34,330 nucleotides of DNA from Ignavibacteria bacterium (GCA_016178625.1 JACOSX010000061.1:1-34330), one strand, 5' to 3'. Shown: positions 18,301 to 26,598, numbered from the stretch's first letter. Numbers and translations: made by a program. Notes: generated by a model not told the origin, from the letters alone.

Positions 18301-18954
18301 ATCGTAAGGCTCAAGCGAGGTGAGAGCTGCCGAGATCTCCGTGCCGAGAAGCATCGTGCCCATCGTTTCGATTGTGACCGATGCGATGATCGGAATTTTC
18401 GTCCGTGCTTCTCCGAAGTACCTGAAGATGCCGGCGAGCGCAGCCTTGGTCTGCAAAATATCCTGACATGTTTCAACACTCAGCAGATCGACCCCACCGT
18501 CGAGCAGACCCTTCGCTTGAACATAATACGACTCCTCCATGTCCTTAAAGCTGATATGACCGAGAGAAGGAAGTTTCGTCGTTGGACCCATCGAGCCAGC
18601 GACAAACCGAGGGTGAGCGTTTGTGGAGAAATCTCTTGCGATCCCTTTGGCTAACTTCGCAGCTTCATAATTTAAGCTATACGCCCGATCTGCAAGTCCA
18701 TACTCGGCAAGCACAATGGATGCAGAGCCAAAGGTATCAGTTTCAACAACGTCGCATCCCACTTCGAAGAAATCTGAATGTATCTTCTCAATGGCAGGTG
18801 GTTTGATCACAACGAGGTACTCGTTACATCCATTGTACTTTTCACCGCCAAAATCATCAGGTGTGAGATTCTGAAACTGGATGTTCGTCCCCATCGCGCC
18901 ATCAAAGACGATAACCTTTTCTTTCAGGATATTGAGAAACGACTTCTGATTCAC
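15400..18954 (-). CDS. metH: Cobalamin-dependent methionine synthase MetH
   Basis: An 1184-residue modular enzyme that moves a methyl group from 5-methyltetrahydrofolate to homocysteine through cobalamin. The homocysteine domain begins VFDGAMGTNIQ and holds the zinc ligands in GMNCATG and VGGCCGTT (about 290-296). The pterin domain follows (GERTNANGSKMFRELL). The B12 domain contains the lower-ligand motif DVHDIGKN, and the C-terminal activation domain holds RAELGIHQ and RYSFGYPACP for S-adenosylmethionine-dependent reactivation. The length is close to the E. coli 1227, so all four modules are present. The start is a GTG at 18954; an upstream in-frame stop excludes a longer form, and the ribosome-binding site is weak. 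No cobalamin or SAM riboswitch was recognised in the 109 bases upstream. Confidence 0.97.
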   Translation of the reverse strand: MNQKSFLNILKEKVIVFDGAMGTNIQFQNLTPDDFGGEKYNGCNEYLVVIKPPAIEKIHSDFFEVGCDVVETDTFGSASIVLAEYGLADRAYSLNYEAAKLAKGIARDFSTNAHPRFVAGSMGPTTKLPSLGHISFKDMEESYYVQAKGLLDGGVDLLSVETCQDILQTKAALAGIFRYFGEARTKIPIIASVTIETMGTMLLGTEISAALTSLEPYDIDMIGMNCATGPKEMSENVRYLCANSPFPVFVMPNAGIPENVGGHAHYKLTPEELVYYLAHFVKDLGVSIVGGCCGTTKEHLKKLVDAVGSLSPSRRQWDCTPSCSSLYQSVPLHIDPAPVIIGERTNANGSKMFRELLLKEDWEGMVGMGKEQVREGAHVLDVCAAYVGRDEARDMRELITRFNTQITLPLMIDSTEAPVIEEALQRIAGKAIVNSINMEDGEERMERVLPLCKRYGAAVVALTIDEKGMAKTVDRKVEIAKRIHTLATQKYGINEQDLIFDTLTFTLGSGDEEFRRAGIATIEAIREIKKLFPNVHASLGVSNISFGLNPHARHVLNSVFLHYAIEYGLDMAIVHASKIMPLFKISEQEREICRKLIFDERAPDYDPLQDLLSYYADKKIETKKTTTKDATIEERLKNRIIEGDKVGLQEDLDEGRQKYAPLDIVNTILLEGMKVVGDLFGSGQMQLPFVLQSAEVMKSAVSYLERFMDKSESTSKGTMVIATVKGDVHDIGKNLVDIILTNNGYRVINLGIQCPLDRMLVALEEHKADAIGMSGLLVKSTLIMKENLQVMNERNVSPPVILGGAALTRRYVEQDLRSIYHGDLYYANDAFDGLHYMEQLVYREGDTQPNKLDSKRILAAVTNTDDQEVLSGLEAKIAMAPKNGDSEVRTVAPARIPQPPFFGTKIVENTPLEEIFSYINETALIRGQWQVRRGKLSEDDYKKLLNEKVYPELQQLKACCIDQHLLEPKVVYGYFPCQSIGDDLIVYRPAAGTDPISVWKEDFTASILHPDGDSRILLEEWVRFTFPRQTKGRFFCISDFFASKDSGRLDVVGFQLVTMGDIASNHATKLFQSNNYKEYLYFHGLSVETAEALAELWHKKVRAELGIHQQDAPDIRKLFSQHYQGSRYSFGYPACPALEDQMKLFELLKPERIGVKLTEEYQLVPEQSTSAIIVHHPEARYFNV

Positions 18955-18993
18955 AGGATTCTGCCATTCATAATATCGATTCGATAAACGACA

Positions 18994-19035
18994 ACGGCGA
19001 TTCCGTCACTTCTACTCACATGACGAAATCGCCGT
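18994..19035 (-). terminator. Long hairpin between the thioredoxin-like gene and metH
   Basis: ACGGCGATTCCGTCA (18994-19008) pairs with TGACGAAATCGCCGT (19021-19035), 14 of 15 positions, loop 12. On the minus strand it lies 29 bases past the thioredoxin-like stop and 40 before metH. There is no strong T run, so it could be a terminator, an attenuator or a repeat. Confidence 0.5.
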
Positions 19036-19063
19036 AGTAAAATACGAAATATGGGATAGACTT

Positions 19064-20083
19064 TCAATTCTCGGAGATCATCTCCGGAATGACTGATGAG
19101 ATAAAGGAAATATCATACAACGCAAAGCCATTTGAGCGTGTGGTGAGCTTCAGGGTATGTTCACCGAATTCTTTGTTCTTTGCGAGATTGTAAAGCCTCG
19201 GCTGATCGATAAGGAGGTAACTCCTGCCCCCTTCATCGATGAGGACATCGTCTCCCTTGTCTGTTGTGGTCATAAAACGATCATCTTGATGCACGAATAC
19301 CTGAAAGTTCTTTTCACCTTCAGGTTTGATGACAGCGTTCACTTCCTTCGCCTGATATGAGAAGACCAAGTAACCCTCTTTACCATCAGTCTCTTCCAGC
19401 TTGAGGAAGCTCCGGTCGTTATACCAATTGCCCTGAAGATAAAGTCGTCCGTCGAGATGATATCCGGGATCTTCATAATGGATGGTTGACTCCGGCGAAA
19501 AGCCTTCCACGTTACCCAGTGTTCCCCGTTGCCAACCGGCAAGAATCTCGGGAGTCGCACGGTAACAGACGACTCCGGGGCGATCTGATTCACGGATAGG
19601 ATCCATCACGATCGGAAATTCAGCGTGGTAGCCAGCGTCGGCGAGAAGAGACTGGATGGCATGTTCAAAATTTTGGTACGAACCTTCACCGGCATGCACA
19701 TACTTGAAGAAGCCATGCTTATCGACAAGATATTTGGTGGGCCACACCATATTGCGAAACGAACCCCAGACAATAAAATCATTATCCATCACCACTGGAT
19801 ATTTTATTCCCAACTTCTCGACCGCCTGACGCACGTTTATTGGGTCGCGAGCAAAAGGGAATTGTGGAGTATGCACTCCAATAGTAATGAGTCCTTTGTC
19901 GGCATAACGTCTATTCCATTCTTGAACGTAGGGCAATGTACGCAGGCATGGAAGACAGGAGTAATCCCAGAAGTCGATGAGAATGACGTATCCGCGCAGA
20001 GCACCAAGGGGAATTGGGTCCGAGTTAAACCAGTAATCTCCATAGATTTCCGGTACCCGAAATTGTTGGTGTAAGATATCCAT
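19064..20083 (-). CDS. Thioredoxin-like protein with DipZ-type C-terminal domain
   Basis: A 339-residue protein. Residues about 1-150 form a redoxin/thioredoxin fold: LRGYVILIDFWDYSCLPCLR places the active site CLPC near Cys43/Cys46, and VWPTKYLVDKHG supplies the cis-proline. The C-terminal half (after about 210: YLQGNWYNDRSFLKLEE, FQVFVHQDDR, HTLKLTTRSNGFALYDISF) resembles the carbohydrate-binding-like domain found at the end of DipZ proteins. Unlike DipZ it has neither the CcdA membrane part nor a signal peptide, so it appears cytosolic. It may pass electrons between thiols. It is isolated between long gaps. Confidence 0.75.
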   Translation of the reverse strand: MDILHQQFRVPEIYGDYWFNSDPIPLGALRGYVILIDFWDYSCLPCLRTLPYVQEWNRRYADKGLITIGVHTPQFPFARDPINVRQAVEKLGIKYPVVMDNDFIVWGSFRNMVWPTKYLVDKHGFFKYVHAGEGSYQNFEHAIQSLLADAGYHAEFPIVMDPIRESDRPGVVCYRATPEILAGWQRGTLGNVEGFSPESTIHYEDPGYHLDGRLYLQGNWYNDRSFLKLEETDGKEGYLVFSYQAKEVNAVIKPEGEKNFQVFVHQDDRFMTTTDKGDDVLIDEGGRSYLLIDQPRLYNLAKNKEFGEHTLKLTTRSNGFALYDISFISSVIPEMISEN

Positions 20084-20241
20084 TGTCGCTTAGTTCACCC
20101 TTAGGTAAAGAATCGCTCTTGAAAAAGATAGATAAAATGGAAAGGAGAAGCAAATTAAAATGTATGATCGAAATTCAGATTATGAAATATACAAGTAAAT
20201 CATTCCCTCACGAAAGATTGGTGCTGTTCTAAATTAGGCGG

Positions 20242-20374
20242 GTCAGACATTTTCCGAAGGTCCAAAGGACTCCTTCGGAGAATCACTTTGTGACTTGTCT
20301 GACATAAGAGTATCAATCCAATGGAGATCGACAGGCAAGTCTATCTACGATCCTACGAATCGTAGAACGACTCT
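20242..20374. repeat. Palindromic repeat cluster in the 20084-20447 gap
   Basis: GTCAGACA (20242-20249) pairs with TGTCTGAC (20296-20303) around an inner stem TCCGAAGG/CCTTCGGA (20253-20279). A second unit at 20339-20374 contains CTACGAATCGTAG. It matches, on the opposite strand, 28313-28356 over 36 bases except for an 8-base insertion there. These are dispersed repeats, and the rest of the 364-base gap shows no gene. Confidence 0.7.
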
Positions 20375-20447
20375 ATCTGAAGTCAACGACCGATAGGATT
20401 GATAAGAGAAGTAATTTGGCTTAACGTTGAAGGTGGCACAGACCTCA

Positions 20448-21134
20448 TCAACGATGCGTAGTCCCCTCAACAATGACAACAAACTCACCTTTCAGATTTT
20501 TCTTCTCCGCCTGTCGATACAACTCGAGCGCGGTTCCACGGAAGATTTGTTCATCCGGCATTGTTAAGTTGAACGCGACGCACACTCGTCTTACCTCACC
20601 GAATATTTCCGCGATGTCTTTCAGTAATGGAGCCAGCCTGTAGGGTGCATCCATAAACACCATCGTTCGCCGCTCATTCCGCAGTTGGCGCAGCTCAGCA
20701 ATCCGGCGATTACTTTTAGGAGAAGGAAAGCCGTAAAACAAGAATCGGTCGATCGGAAAACCGCATACGGTCAATGCCGGCAACAACGACGATGCGCCTG
20801 GAATCGGCACAATTTTGATTTGATTCTCGACTGCCTTCTGGACCAAGAGCTGTCCCGGGTCAGAAAAGACCGGAGTTCCGGCATCTGAGATAAGCGCGAC
20901 GTTCTTCCCGGCTTTAAGATGCTCGATGATATGAAATGTCGCCGCCGCCTCGTTATGTTCATTCAAGCTTTCAACTAATTTTTCAGGAATGTTGTAGCGG
21001 GCGAGCAACCGATGTCCTTCCTTTCGCTCCTCGTAAACAACGACATCAGCATTCTTAAGAACACTCAACGCACGGACTGTGATATCATCATCATTGCCGA
21101 TCGGTGTTGCGACGAGGTAGAGTATTCCAGCCAT
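20448..21134 (-). CDS. rsmI: 16S rRNA (cytidine1402-2'-O)-methyltransferase RsmI
   Basis: A 228-residue tetrapyrrole-methylase-fold enzyme that methylates the ribose of C1402 in the ribosomal decoding centre. Motifs are LYLVATPIGNDDDITVRAL (5-23), ALISDAGTPVFSDPGQLL (78-95) with the SAM-binding GTP loop, and PIPGASSLLPALTVCGFP (112-129). It lacks the C-terminal extension of the 286-residue E. coli protein. The usual EDTR after the first domain is replaced by YEERKEGHRLL, so it belongs to a divergent branch and the exact target is inferred. It lies 40 bases downstream of the broken dut gene on the same strand. Confidence 0.88.
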   Translation of the reverse strand: MAGILYLVATPIGNDDDITVRALSVLKNADVVVYEERKEGHRLLARYNIPEKLVESLNEHNEAAATFHIIEHLKAGKNVALISDAGTPVFSDPGQLLVQKAVENQIKIVPIPGASSLLPALTVCGFPIDRFLFYGFPSPKSNRRIAELRQLRNERRTMVFMDAPYRLAPLLKDIAEIFGEVRRVCVAFNLTMPDEQIFRGTALELYRQAEKKNLKGEFVVIVEGTTHR

Positions 21135-21174
21135 TCAGTAATTAAGGATAATATGAAGATTCAGGAAACGGGAA

Positions 21175-21441
21175 TCAAGAAAAAGACATCAGTTCGATGT
21201 GCCCGTATGGCCAAAGCCTCCCTAAGCCGCTGCGCGGACGGACCTGAGCTTCATAACCGGGAGGGATCTCTATTTGAAATCCAGTCGGAACGAGCACTGT
21301 TTCTCCCGGCTTAGCCATCAGATCTACCGATGATCGAACATCCATCCCCGATGATCCTGATGTGGCGTACGAAGGTAAAGGAACGTCAGCAACCATACCG
21401 TCGACACGAGAGATTCGAATTTTCACTGCCACCTGAGACAT
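21175..21441 (-). pseudogene. dut: dUTPase gene with an internal deletion
   Basis: Intact dUTPase is about 145 residues and hydrolyses dUTP to dUMP. Here motif 1 (SSGMDVRSS) and the following [20 protein letters not shown] are normal. After motif 3 (RPRSGLG) the frame reads [14 protein letters not shown] and stops, giving 88 residues. In the next frame the same DNA (21221 down to 21189) reads [10 protein letters not shown] and stop, which is dUTPase motif 5 with a normal C-terminus. So the segment between motifs 3 and 5, including the catalytic-Asp/uracil-binding hairpin and motif 4, is gone, with a frameshift at the join. The product should be inactive. A local assembly error is the alternative. 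Confidence 0.78.
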
Positions 21442-21577
21442 GTTGAATGGACAAGTAATGAGTATTGTGAGTATTAAAGCTTACAAATATAAAGAATTTC
21501 TGCCACAAAACAAGAAGAGAGGCGGCGTCTTATTTTACCAAGCTGTAACAGTTTATGACACCCTCCGAGAACTGTCT

Positions 21578-21672
21578 TTGCGAGTCCCGATTTATCGGGA
21601 CGAAGCAATCTGACATGGCGTGAAAAATTTCGTTGGTTGGTCGGATTGCTTCGAACGACTCCGTTGAATGAC
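21578..21672. repeat. Degenerate GCGAG/CGAAGCAATCTGA palindromic repeat
   Basis: TTGCGAG and CGAAGCAATCTGA (21578-21614) flank a perfect palindrome GTCCCGAT-TT-ATCGGGAC, and CGGATTGCTTCG...AATGAC closes it by 21672. The same outer words occur in the element at 32080-32166. The rest of the gap 21442-21809 shows no gene. Confidence 0.65.
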
Positions 21673-21809
21673 ACACTGGTTCTCGGACACACTCCCGTAC
21701 CGCGGCAGTGTCCCGAAAACAATCAAAGAGATGGGATTTCGTTCCGGGCATTCCTTTTTTCTCCCCGAAGATTGGAATGCAGAGGGCTCGTTTTCGTTGG
21801 TAAAATAAC

Positions 21810-21838
21810 TTGACAGGTTAGTAAATATTTAGTATGTT
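21810..21838 (+). promoter_or_regulatory. Near-consensus sigma70 promoter
   Basis: TTGACA (21810-21815), a 17-base AT-rich spacer, and TATGTT (21833-21838). Transcription would begin near 21845, leaving a leader of about 145 bases before the ATG at 21989. It is the best promoter in the window and drives the exported-protein/patatin gene run. Confidence 0.75.
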
Positions 21839-21988
21839 GCTGCTGTTTCCTTTGGGGGTTTGATTCACGTCTTCGTTTGGCAGATGGAATCCGGGGAGTA
21901 CTTCATCATCGCCCAACATTCTATTCAATAACTGATCGCTGCCAGACATCCTGATGCACACGTACATTCTATCTGGAGGAGCACAGTC

Positions 21989-23242
21989 ATGCGTAGATTT
22001 CTTGCTTATCTCATGTCGATCTCATCGTTGGTAAGCGCGCTTACTGCACAAACGGTCAGCCCACTTTATCAAGTGATGTCATCGAACTCGTCGATCAGGA
22101 GACCAGCAGAGTTTCGGGATATGCAGGACTACATCGAACAAAACTTCGGCGATGTGAAACCGGGTTTGCGCCTCGACTATTTCTACGATAAGTTATCGGC
22201 AGCTCGTACTATGCTGATGGCTAAGATTCAGACTCCACAAGTTCGCGCTAAAAACGACACGCTGATTTTTACGGTGGACAGGTTTTCATTCAGCGTGCCA
22301 GCAAGTACAATCCGAAAAGTCAGCAAGATCCTCGATCATACCGAAGAACAATTGGCTGATGCCCTGAAGAAAAGCATCGATACACTGTTCCTAACATTAT
22401 CCTTTTCCCCTCAAGAACAGCGTGCCGTTATCACTTCATTACTTACGATGCTAAGACAGACTGGCGTGGAAGGCGACGTCATACTCGGTAATTCCACTCA
22501 GGATCTTTCGAAAAGCATCTCTTCGATCTTACTGATACGAGCGAGAGCTGAGATGGAAAGTATTTTTCCGGAACGACCTTTATACAAAAATTATACAAAC
22601 ATCGATACGCTTCGTGATGATCTCCAGCTCGTTTTCGATAAGATCACCGGAGAGGTGCGAGATAGAATCACACAGGTCTTAGACAAAGCTGAACACGAAC
22701 TTGCAAAAACCGTTCTCGATGCATCAAATAAGTTATTGCAAGCGAACATCGGTTTGGGTGTGACGGAAGGAACGGGCGCCTTTAACGGTGGTATGCTGTA
22801 TACATTCAAGTTGTCCGCGTGGCTCAAAGGGGGATTATACATCAATGGACAATTCCACAATAGCGACACAACAGGATCTGCAACTGACACGCTCAAGCCG
22901 AGTGAATCCCTCGTAGGACTCCAGATCAGAGGAGTATTTGACCGGGCTCAGATCGATCTATTGGGCTCGAAGCTAATCGGCAATCACATGAACTCGGCAT
23001 GGGAATTCGGTCTTGGCGCATCCGCGCGTACAAACAATGACATCATCATCGGTCTGGCGATCTTTAGTGTGTTTCCTGAAGTGCTACAACTCAATAATGA
23101 AAACAGCACCTATACTCTCGGAGCGACTCTCAGGGGAACCGCGGCTGATTCTCCATCCCTGTTGTTCGGCGCGGTAATGCAGAAGGACAAGAAAACGGTG
23201 CCAGTGTTCCAGATCAGTTTCCCCATCCTTCCAAGCCGATAG
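21989..23242 (+). CDS. Exported protein with beta-rich C-terminus, unknown
   Basis: A 417-residue protein of no recognised family. A Sec signal peptide (MRRFLAYLMSISSLVSALTA, cleavage probably after TAQ) sends it to the periplasm or outer membrane. Residues about 60-250 are predicted helical, with amphipathic stretches such as ILDHTEEQLADALKKSIDTL. From about 255 the sequence alternates polar and hydrophobic residues with glycine turns (GGMLYTFKLSAWLKGGLYI, WEFGLGASAR, TYTLGATLRG), like strands of an outer-membrane barrel. GGAGGA lies eight bases before the ATG. It leads a tightly spaced run with the next two genes under a strong promoter. Confidence 0.75.
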   Translation: MRRFLAYLMSISSLVSALTAQTVSPLYQVMSSNSSIRRPAEFRDMQDYIEQNFGDVKPGLRLDYFYDKLSAARTMLMAKIQTPQVRAKNDTLIFTVDRFSFSVPASTIRKVSKILDHTEEQLADALKKSIDTLFLTLSFSPQEQRAVITSLLTMLRQTGVEGDVILGNSTQDLSKSISSILLIRARAEMESIFPERPLYKNYTNIDTLRDDLQLVFDKITGEVRDRITQVLDKAEHELAKTVLDASNKLLQANIGLGVTEGTGAFNGGMLYTFKLSAWLKGGLYINGQFHNSDTTGSATDTLKPSESLVGLQIRGVFDRAQIDLLGSKLIGNHMNSAWEFGLGASARTNNDIIIGLAIFSVFPEVLQLNNENSTYTLGATLRGTAADSPSLLFGAVMQKDKKTVPVFQISFPILPSR

Positions 23243-23255
23243 GAGGAGCAAAACA

Positions 23256-24545
23256 ATGAATAGAATCTTCTTACTCTTCACTGCGGCATTTCTGTTCACG
23301 CCCTCTCTTCGTGCAGGTGATGACAAAGTCAACGTCCTCGGCTATTATGCAGTGAACAATTCTCTCGATGGTCAGCTCATGGTCGACATGGTGAACGTGC
23401 TCAGGTTCTATCCCGTCTTTGCAATGAGAGATAGTACCAACTCTGTCTTTGTCACGATTTACTACGGCGGGAATATTTTCTCGCGTCCTGCCCGACAAAT
23501 GGACGGCGGAAGATACTGGCAAGTGCTGCTGCCGATTTTCAGATTGGGAGAGGCGATACAGAGAATTGAAGTGGATGTCCGTTTCGGTTTAAGAAAATCT
23601 ATTATAGAAAGTTATCAGAAAAAGCTTGACATCATCGCATTCGAAATTCGGAATGAACAAGATAAAGAGAGGCAAAAGTTTAAAGGCACTAAAAAGGAGT
23701 TTGGCGATCTCATAAAGAGCAATAACAAAGAATTCAACAAGTTAGGACTAACTTCTGCTCAGGCAGATCAACTGAGGAAACACCTTGAAGAAGATGTCGA
23801 CACATACGAGACGTTGCGAGATTCTCTTATCACGGGCGAGGCGGATCGGGAAATCGCTGATTCACTCATTTCCATTAGGAGTCAAAGTTTGAAACAATAT
23901 TTAAGCAATTATGAAATTGATGTAAAACAAAAAATAATGTCATTAGAATTGCAACGAAATCAGGTTCTTGACTCTGTACGCACAAAACTTGCAAGGCTCA
24001 TCGAGATTGACTTAACAGATACAAACTACTCTGGACCGAGTGTAAGAAGATCAGACCTTATCATCAGTGATGATTTGAACTCTGCACGCATCCTCTACCG
24101 CAACTACAAGAAAGAACTCCGTTACATGCCCGCCCTTGATCCTGCCGAACGGATGGGTGTCTTCCGTGTTCGCTATGTCCCCTTCCCTGTCGTTGGAACT
24201 CCCGACAATGCGAAGACGACGCTCAGGGGACCAACGGGTGACAACGCTCTCACTGTCTTTGAAGTCGGTCTGGCATTCGGAGATGCAATTGTGCCAGGGG
24301 ATGAATTTGTTATGCCCGAGTTCTCGTTCCGCCGACTGGGATTTGCGTTTGCAATTACTGAAAAATTGTTCAACAGTGATGCTCAAATCGTCGCCCTGGC
24401 GCTCACTTACGATTTCAATTCCTACGGAAGCATCGGCGTCGGGGCAAATCTCGCACAGCACCAGGTGCACGAGTACTTTAGTTTCGGCATCAACAAGAAA
24501 GCCTTCGAGGTCGCGCTGGCGGGGCTGACAGGGCTATTCAAATAA
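23256..24545 (+). CDS. Exported protein with coiled-coil middle, unknown
   Basis: A 429-residue protein of no recognised family, with a signal peptide (MNRIFLLFTAAFLFTPSLRA, cleavage near AG). The middle (about 105-235) is a long charged helix region rich in Lys/Glu and likely coiled coil (IRNEQDKERQKFKGTKKEF, DQLRKHLEEDVDTYETLRD). The last 120 residues are beta-rich with repeated aromatic-glycine endings (ALTYDFNSYGSIGVGANL). It starts 13 bases after the previous stop behind AGGAGG, so the two exported proteins are made from one message and may interact. Confidence 0.75.
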   Translation: MNRIFLLFTAAFLFTPSLRAGDDKVNVLGYYAVNNSLDGQLMVDMVNVLRFYPVFAMRDSTNSVFVTIYYGGNIFSRPARQMDGGRYWQVLLPIFRLGEAIQRIEVDVRFGLRKSIIESYQKKLDIIAFEIRNEQDKERQKFKGTKKEFGDLIKSNNKEFNKLGLTSAQADQLRKHLEEDVDTYETLRDSLITGEADREIADSLISIRSQSLKQYLSNYEIDVKQKIMSLELQRNQVLDSVRTKLARLIEIDLTDTNYSGPSVRRSDLIISDDLNSARILYRNYKKELRYMPALDPAERMGVFRVRYVPFPVVGTPDNAKTTLRGPTGDNALTVFEVGLAFGDAIVPGDEFVMPEFSFRRLGFAFAITEKLFNSDAQIVALALTYDFNSYGSIGVGANLAQHQVHEYFSFGINKKAFEVALAGLTGLFK

Positions 24546-24591
24546 ACGATGCGTCAGGATAAGACACCTTTACCACGAAGGAATGAGTTTT

Positions 24592-26475
24592 ATGAGTGAC
24601 GACAACAAAGCAACGAGAACAATCGATCAGATACTCAAAGACGAACTCGAAGTCATCAAAGCCAAGCGTGCCAACACAAATCCCGACGACGGCGCGGACG
24701 ATCCTCTGAAGAATCTCTTCGGCATTGCACTCTCGGGGGGTGGCATCCGCTCTGCCACAATCAATCTCGGTATCCTCGAGATCTTCAATACGTTCTGCAT
24801 CCTCCAGAAGGCAGATTACCTCTCGACCGTTTCGGGAGGCGGATACTGCGGCGGATATTTCCAGGCAAAGTTCCACGGCAACCGATCCTACCGAACCATC
24901 TTCACGAATAACGATATTCACAAGCTCAGAGAGTATGGAGACTATCTGATTCCTCAAACGGGCATCAAGAAGTTCTTCAACATGCTTCGCCTCGCCGGCG
25001 GATTTCTTGCAAGCTTCCTCATGAACCTGGTGTGGCTTGCACTCTTCTTCGGGACGCAGTTTTTTCTCGGCAAGGTTATCAGCGAGGTTTGCTGCATTGA
25101 GTTTGGTTGGCGATTCCTCGTATACTGGCTGCCCTTTGTTGCTGTAGCCGTATTGGCGTATCATTACTTTTTCCATTATCTCCGACACGTGAAGTTGTGG
25201 TCGTCCAACCTCCTTAACTATGCCGAAGGAGTGTTGCTTTTCTTGCTCATCATTGCCTACGCCTTGTTCTGGTTTAACTCGACTCACATCTATTTCTCTT
25301 CGTCCATCATCGGCCTCCTCATCGTGGCAGGACTTTTTCTCGTGACCGGTTTCTTTGCAAATCCCAACATTCTCACATTTCATCGCTTTTACAGAGACCG
25401 TCTTGCAACCGCGTACTTAAAGCCATCCGGCAAGACATACAATCGGATCAAGGTCGCTGAGCTGTATCCGACTAACAATAAACCACAAGGGCAGTACCCA
25501 CCCTACCCCCTCATCAACACCTGCCTGAATTTATCGGGCAAAGTAAAGGACGGCTATCGCGGCTCGAAAGCAAGCGATTACTTTCTCCTCTCGCCGCTCT
25601 ACTGTGGTTCGAAGCTCACCGGGTATATCAGCACGGCGAGCAGATTCTATAAGCGGATGACGCTCTCGACCGCAGTTGCTGTCTCAGGAGCTGCCGTCAA
25701 TCCGGAAATGGGAAGGCGCTCCAACGGTGTTCTTGCCTTTTTCATGACGCTGCTGAATTTGCAGCTCGGCTATTGGACTCACAATCCATCGATCAAATCC
25801 TCCTTCCCACTCACGTGGTGGCCCTATTATGAGATTCTGGAGTTGTTCAACAGAACAAACTCAGAAAAGGCACGAGTGAACATCTCCGATGGCGGACATA
25901 TCGAGAACCTCGCCATCTACGAGTTACTGAGGCGGAAGTGCAAGCTCATCATCGCCATCGATGCGGGTGAAGATCCGGACTTTGAATTTTCCGATCTCAC
26001 AGAACTCATCATCAGAGCGGAGAACGAGCTTGGCGTGCGGATCAAGTTTCGGGCAGGACAAGAACCCGAGTACCGCATCAAGCCCGCGACGTCCAACGGG
26101 TTTTCGAAATCGCATTTCGCTCTTGCAGACATCAGTGAACTGCCGGGAAATCCACAAGGAGAATACCGTGGCATCCTCGTATACATCAAATCGTCAATGA
26201 TGGAGCCGACAAGCTGGAAAAATATCGAGAAGGGGAAGCCTGAGTACGCGAGCTTCATGTACAAAACGTATCATCCGAGTTTTCCTCACGAGAGCACTGC
26301 AGACCAATTCTTCGATCACGACCAGTGGGAGGCGTACTACCAGCTCGGGCGATATATGGCTGGAGAGTTGCTCGGCGTAGAAATGAGAGACGACGCCGAA
26401 GTTACGCGGAAAGCGAATGACGTGTGCAAAAAAACTATCACTGAGCTTTCCGATTTTCTGAGCGGAAAAACGTAA
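24592..26475 (+). CDS. Patatin-like phospholipase with internal membrane domain
   Basis: A 627-residue acyl hydrolase predicted to cleave membrane lipids with a Ser-Asp dyad. The oxyanion hole GGGIRS is at 49-54, the nucleophile in TVSGGGY (Ser81), and the dyad Asp in SDGGHIENLA (Asp433). Between them, at about 130-260, are four hydrophobic segments (including FLMNLVWLALFFGTQFFLG and SIIGLLIVAGLFLVTGFF), so the catalytic domain is split by a membrane insertion. I chose ATG 24592 because AAGGA lies nine bases before it; an ATG at 24583 directly abuts that sequence. It starts 46 bases after the exported-protein gene and is probably in the same operon. Confidence 0.85.
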   Translation: MSDDNKATRTIDQILKDELEVIKAKRANTNPDDGADDPLKNLFGIALSGGGIRSATINLGILEIFNTFCILQKADYLSTVSGGGYCGGYFQAKFHGNRSYRTIFTNNDIHKLREYGDYLIPQTGIKKFFNMLRLAGGFLASFLMNLVWLALFFGTQFFLGKVISEVCCIEFGWRFLVYWLPFVAVAVLAYHYFFHYLRHVKLWSSNLLNYAEGVLLFLLIIAYALFWFNSTHIYFSSSIIGLLIVAGLFLVTGFFANPNILTFHRFYRDRLATAYLKPSGKTYNRIKVAELYPTNNKPQGQYPPYPLINTCLNLSGKVKDGYRGSKASDYFLLSPLYCGSKLTGYISTASRFYKRMTLSTAVAVSGAAVNPEMGRRSNGVLAFFMTLLNLQLGYWTHNPSIKSSFPLTWWPYYEILELFNRTNSEKARVNISDGGHIENLAIYELLRRKCKLIIAIDAGEDPDFEFSDLTELIIRAENELGVRIKFRAGQEPEYRIKPATSNGFSKSHFALADISELPGNPQGEYRGILVYIKSSMMEPTSWKNIEKGKPEYASFMYKTYHPSFPHESTADQFFDHDQWEAYYQLGRYMAGELLGVEMRDDAEVTRKANDVCKKTITELSDFLSGKT

Positions 26476-26598
26476 TCCTGGTCTTGACGGTTGGAACAGT
26501 TGCGATAGACATTGGCTTCCTTGAGCAATCCTCTAACAAGAACTGGAACCCTGTCCCTAACTCATAATAAAAAAACATCTCTTGAAAGGAGAAGACAT

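Noticed and set aside
17821-18654. 277-codon plus-strand open frame
   Set aside because: Lies entirely antisense to the certain metH gene.
18955-19063. Cobalamin or SAM riboswitch before metH
   Set aside because: Only a long simple hairpin is present; no B12-box or SAM-box elements could be recognised in the 109 bases.
24538-25383. 281-codon minus-strand open frame
   Set aside because: Antisense to the patatin gene, whose catalytic motifs are intact; its acidic low-complexity translation is a shadow of the coding strand.
26512-26598. N-terminal extension of the phosphoesterase from a TTG
   Set aside because: The ATG at 26599 has AAAGGAG at ideal spacing; the extension has no ribosome-binding site.
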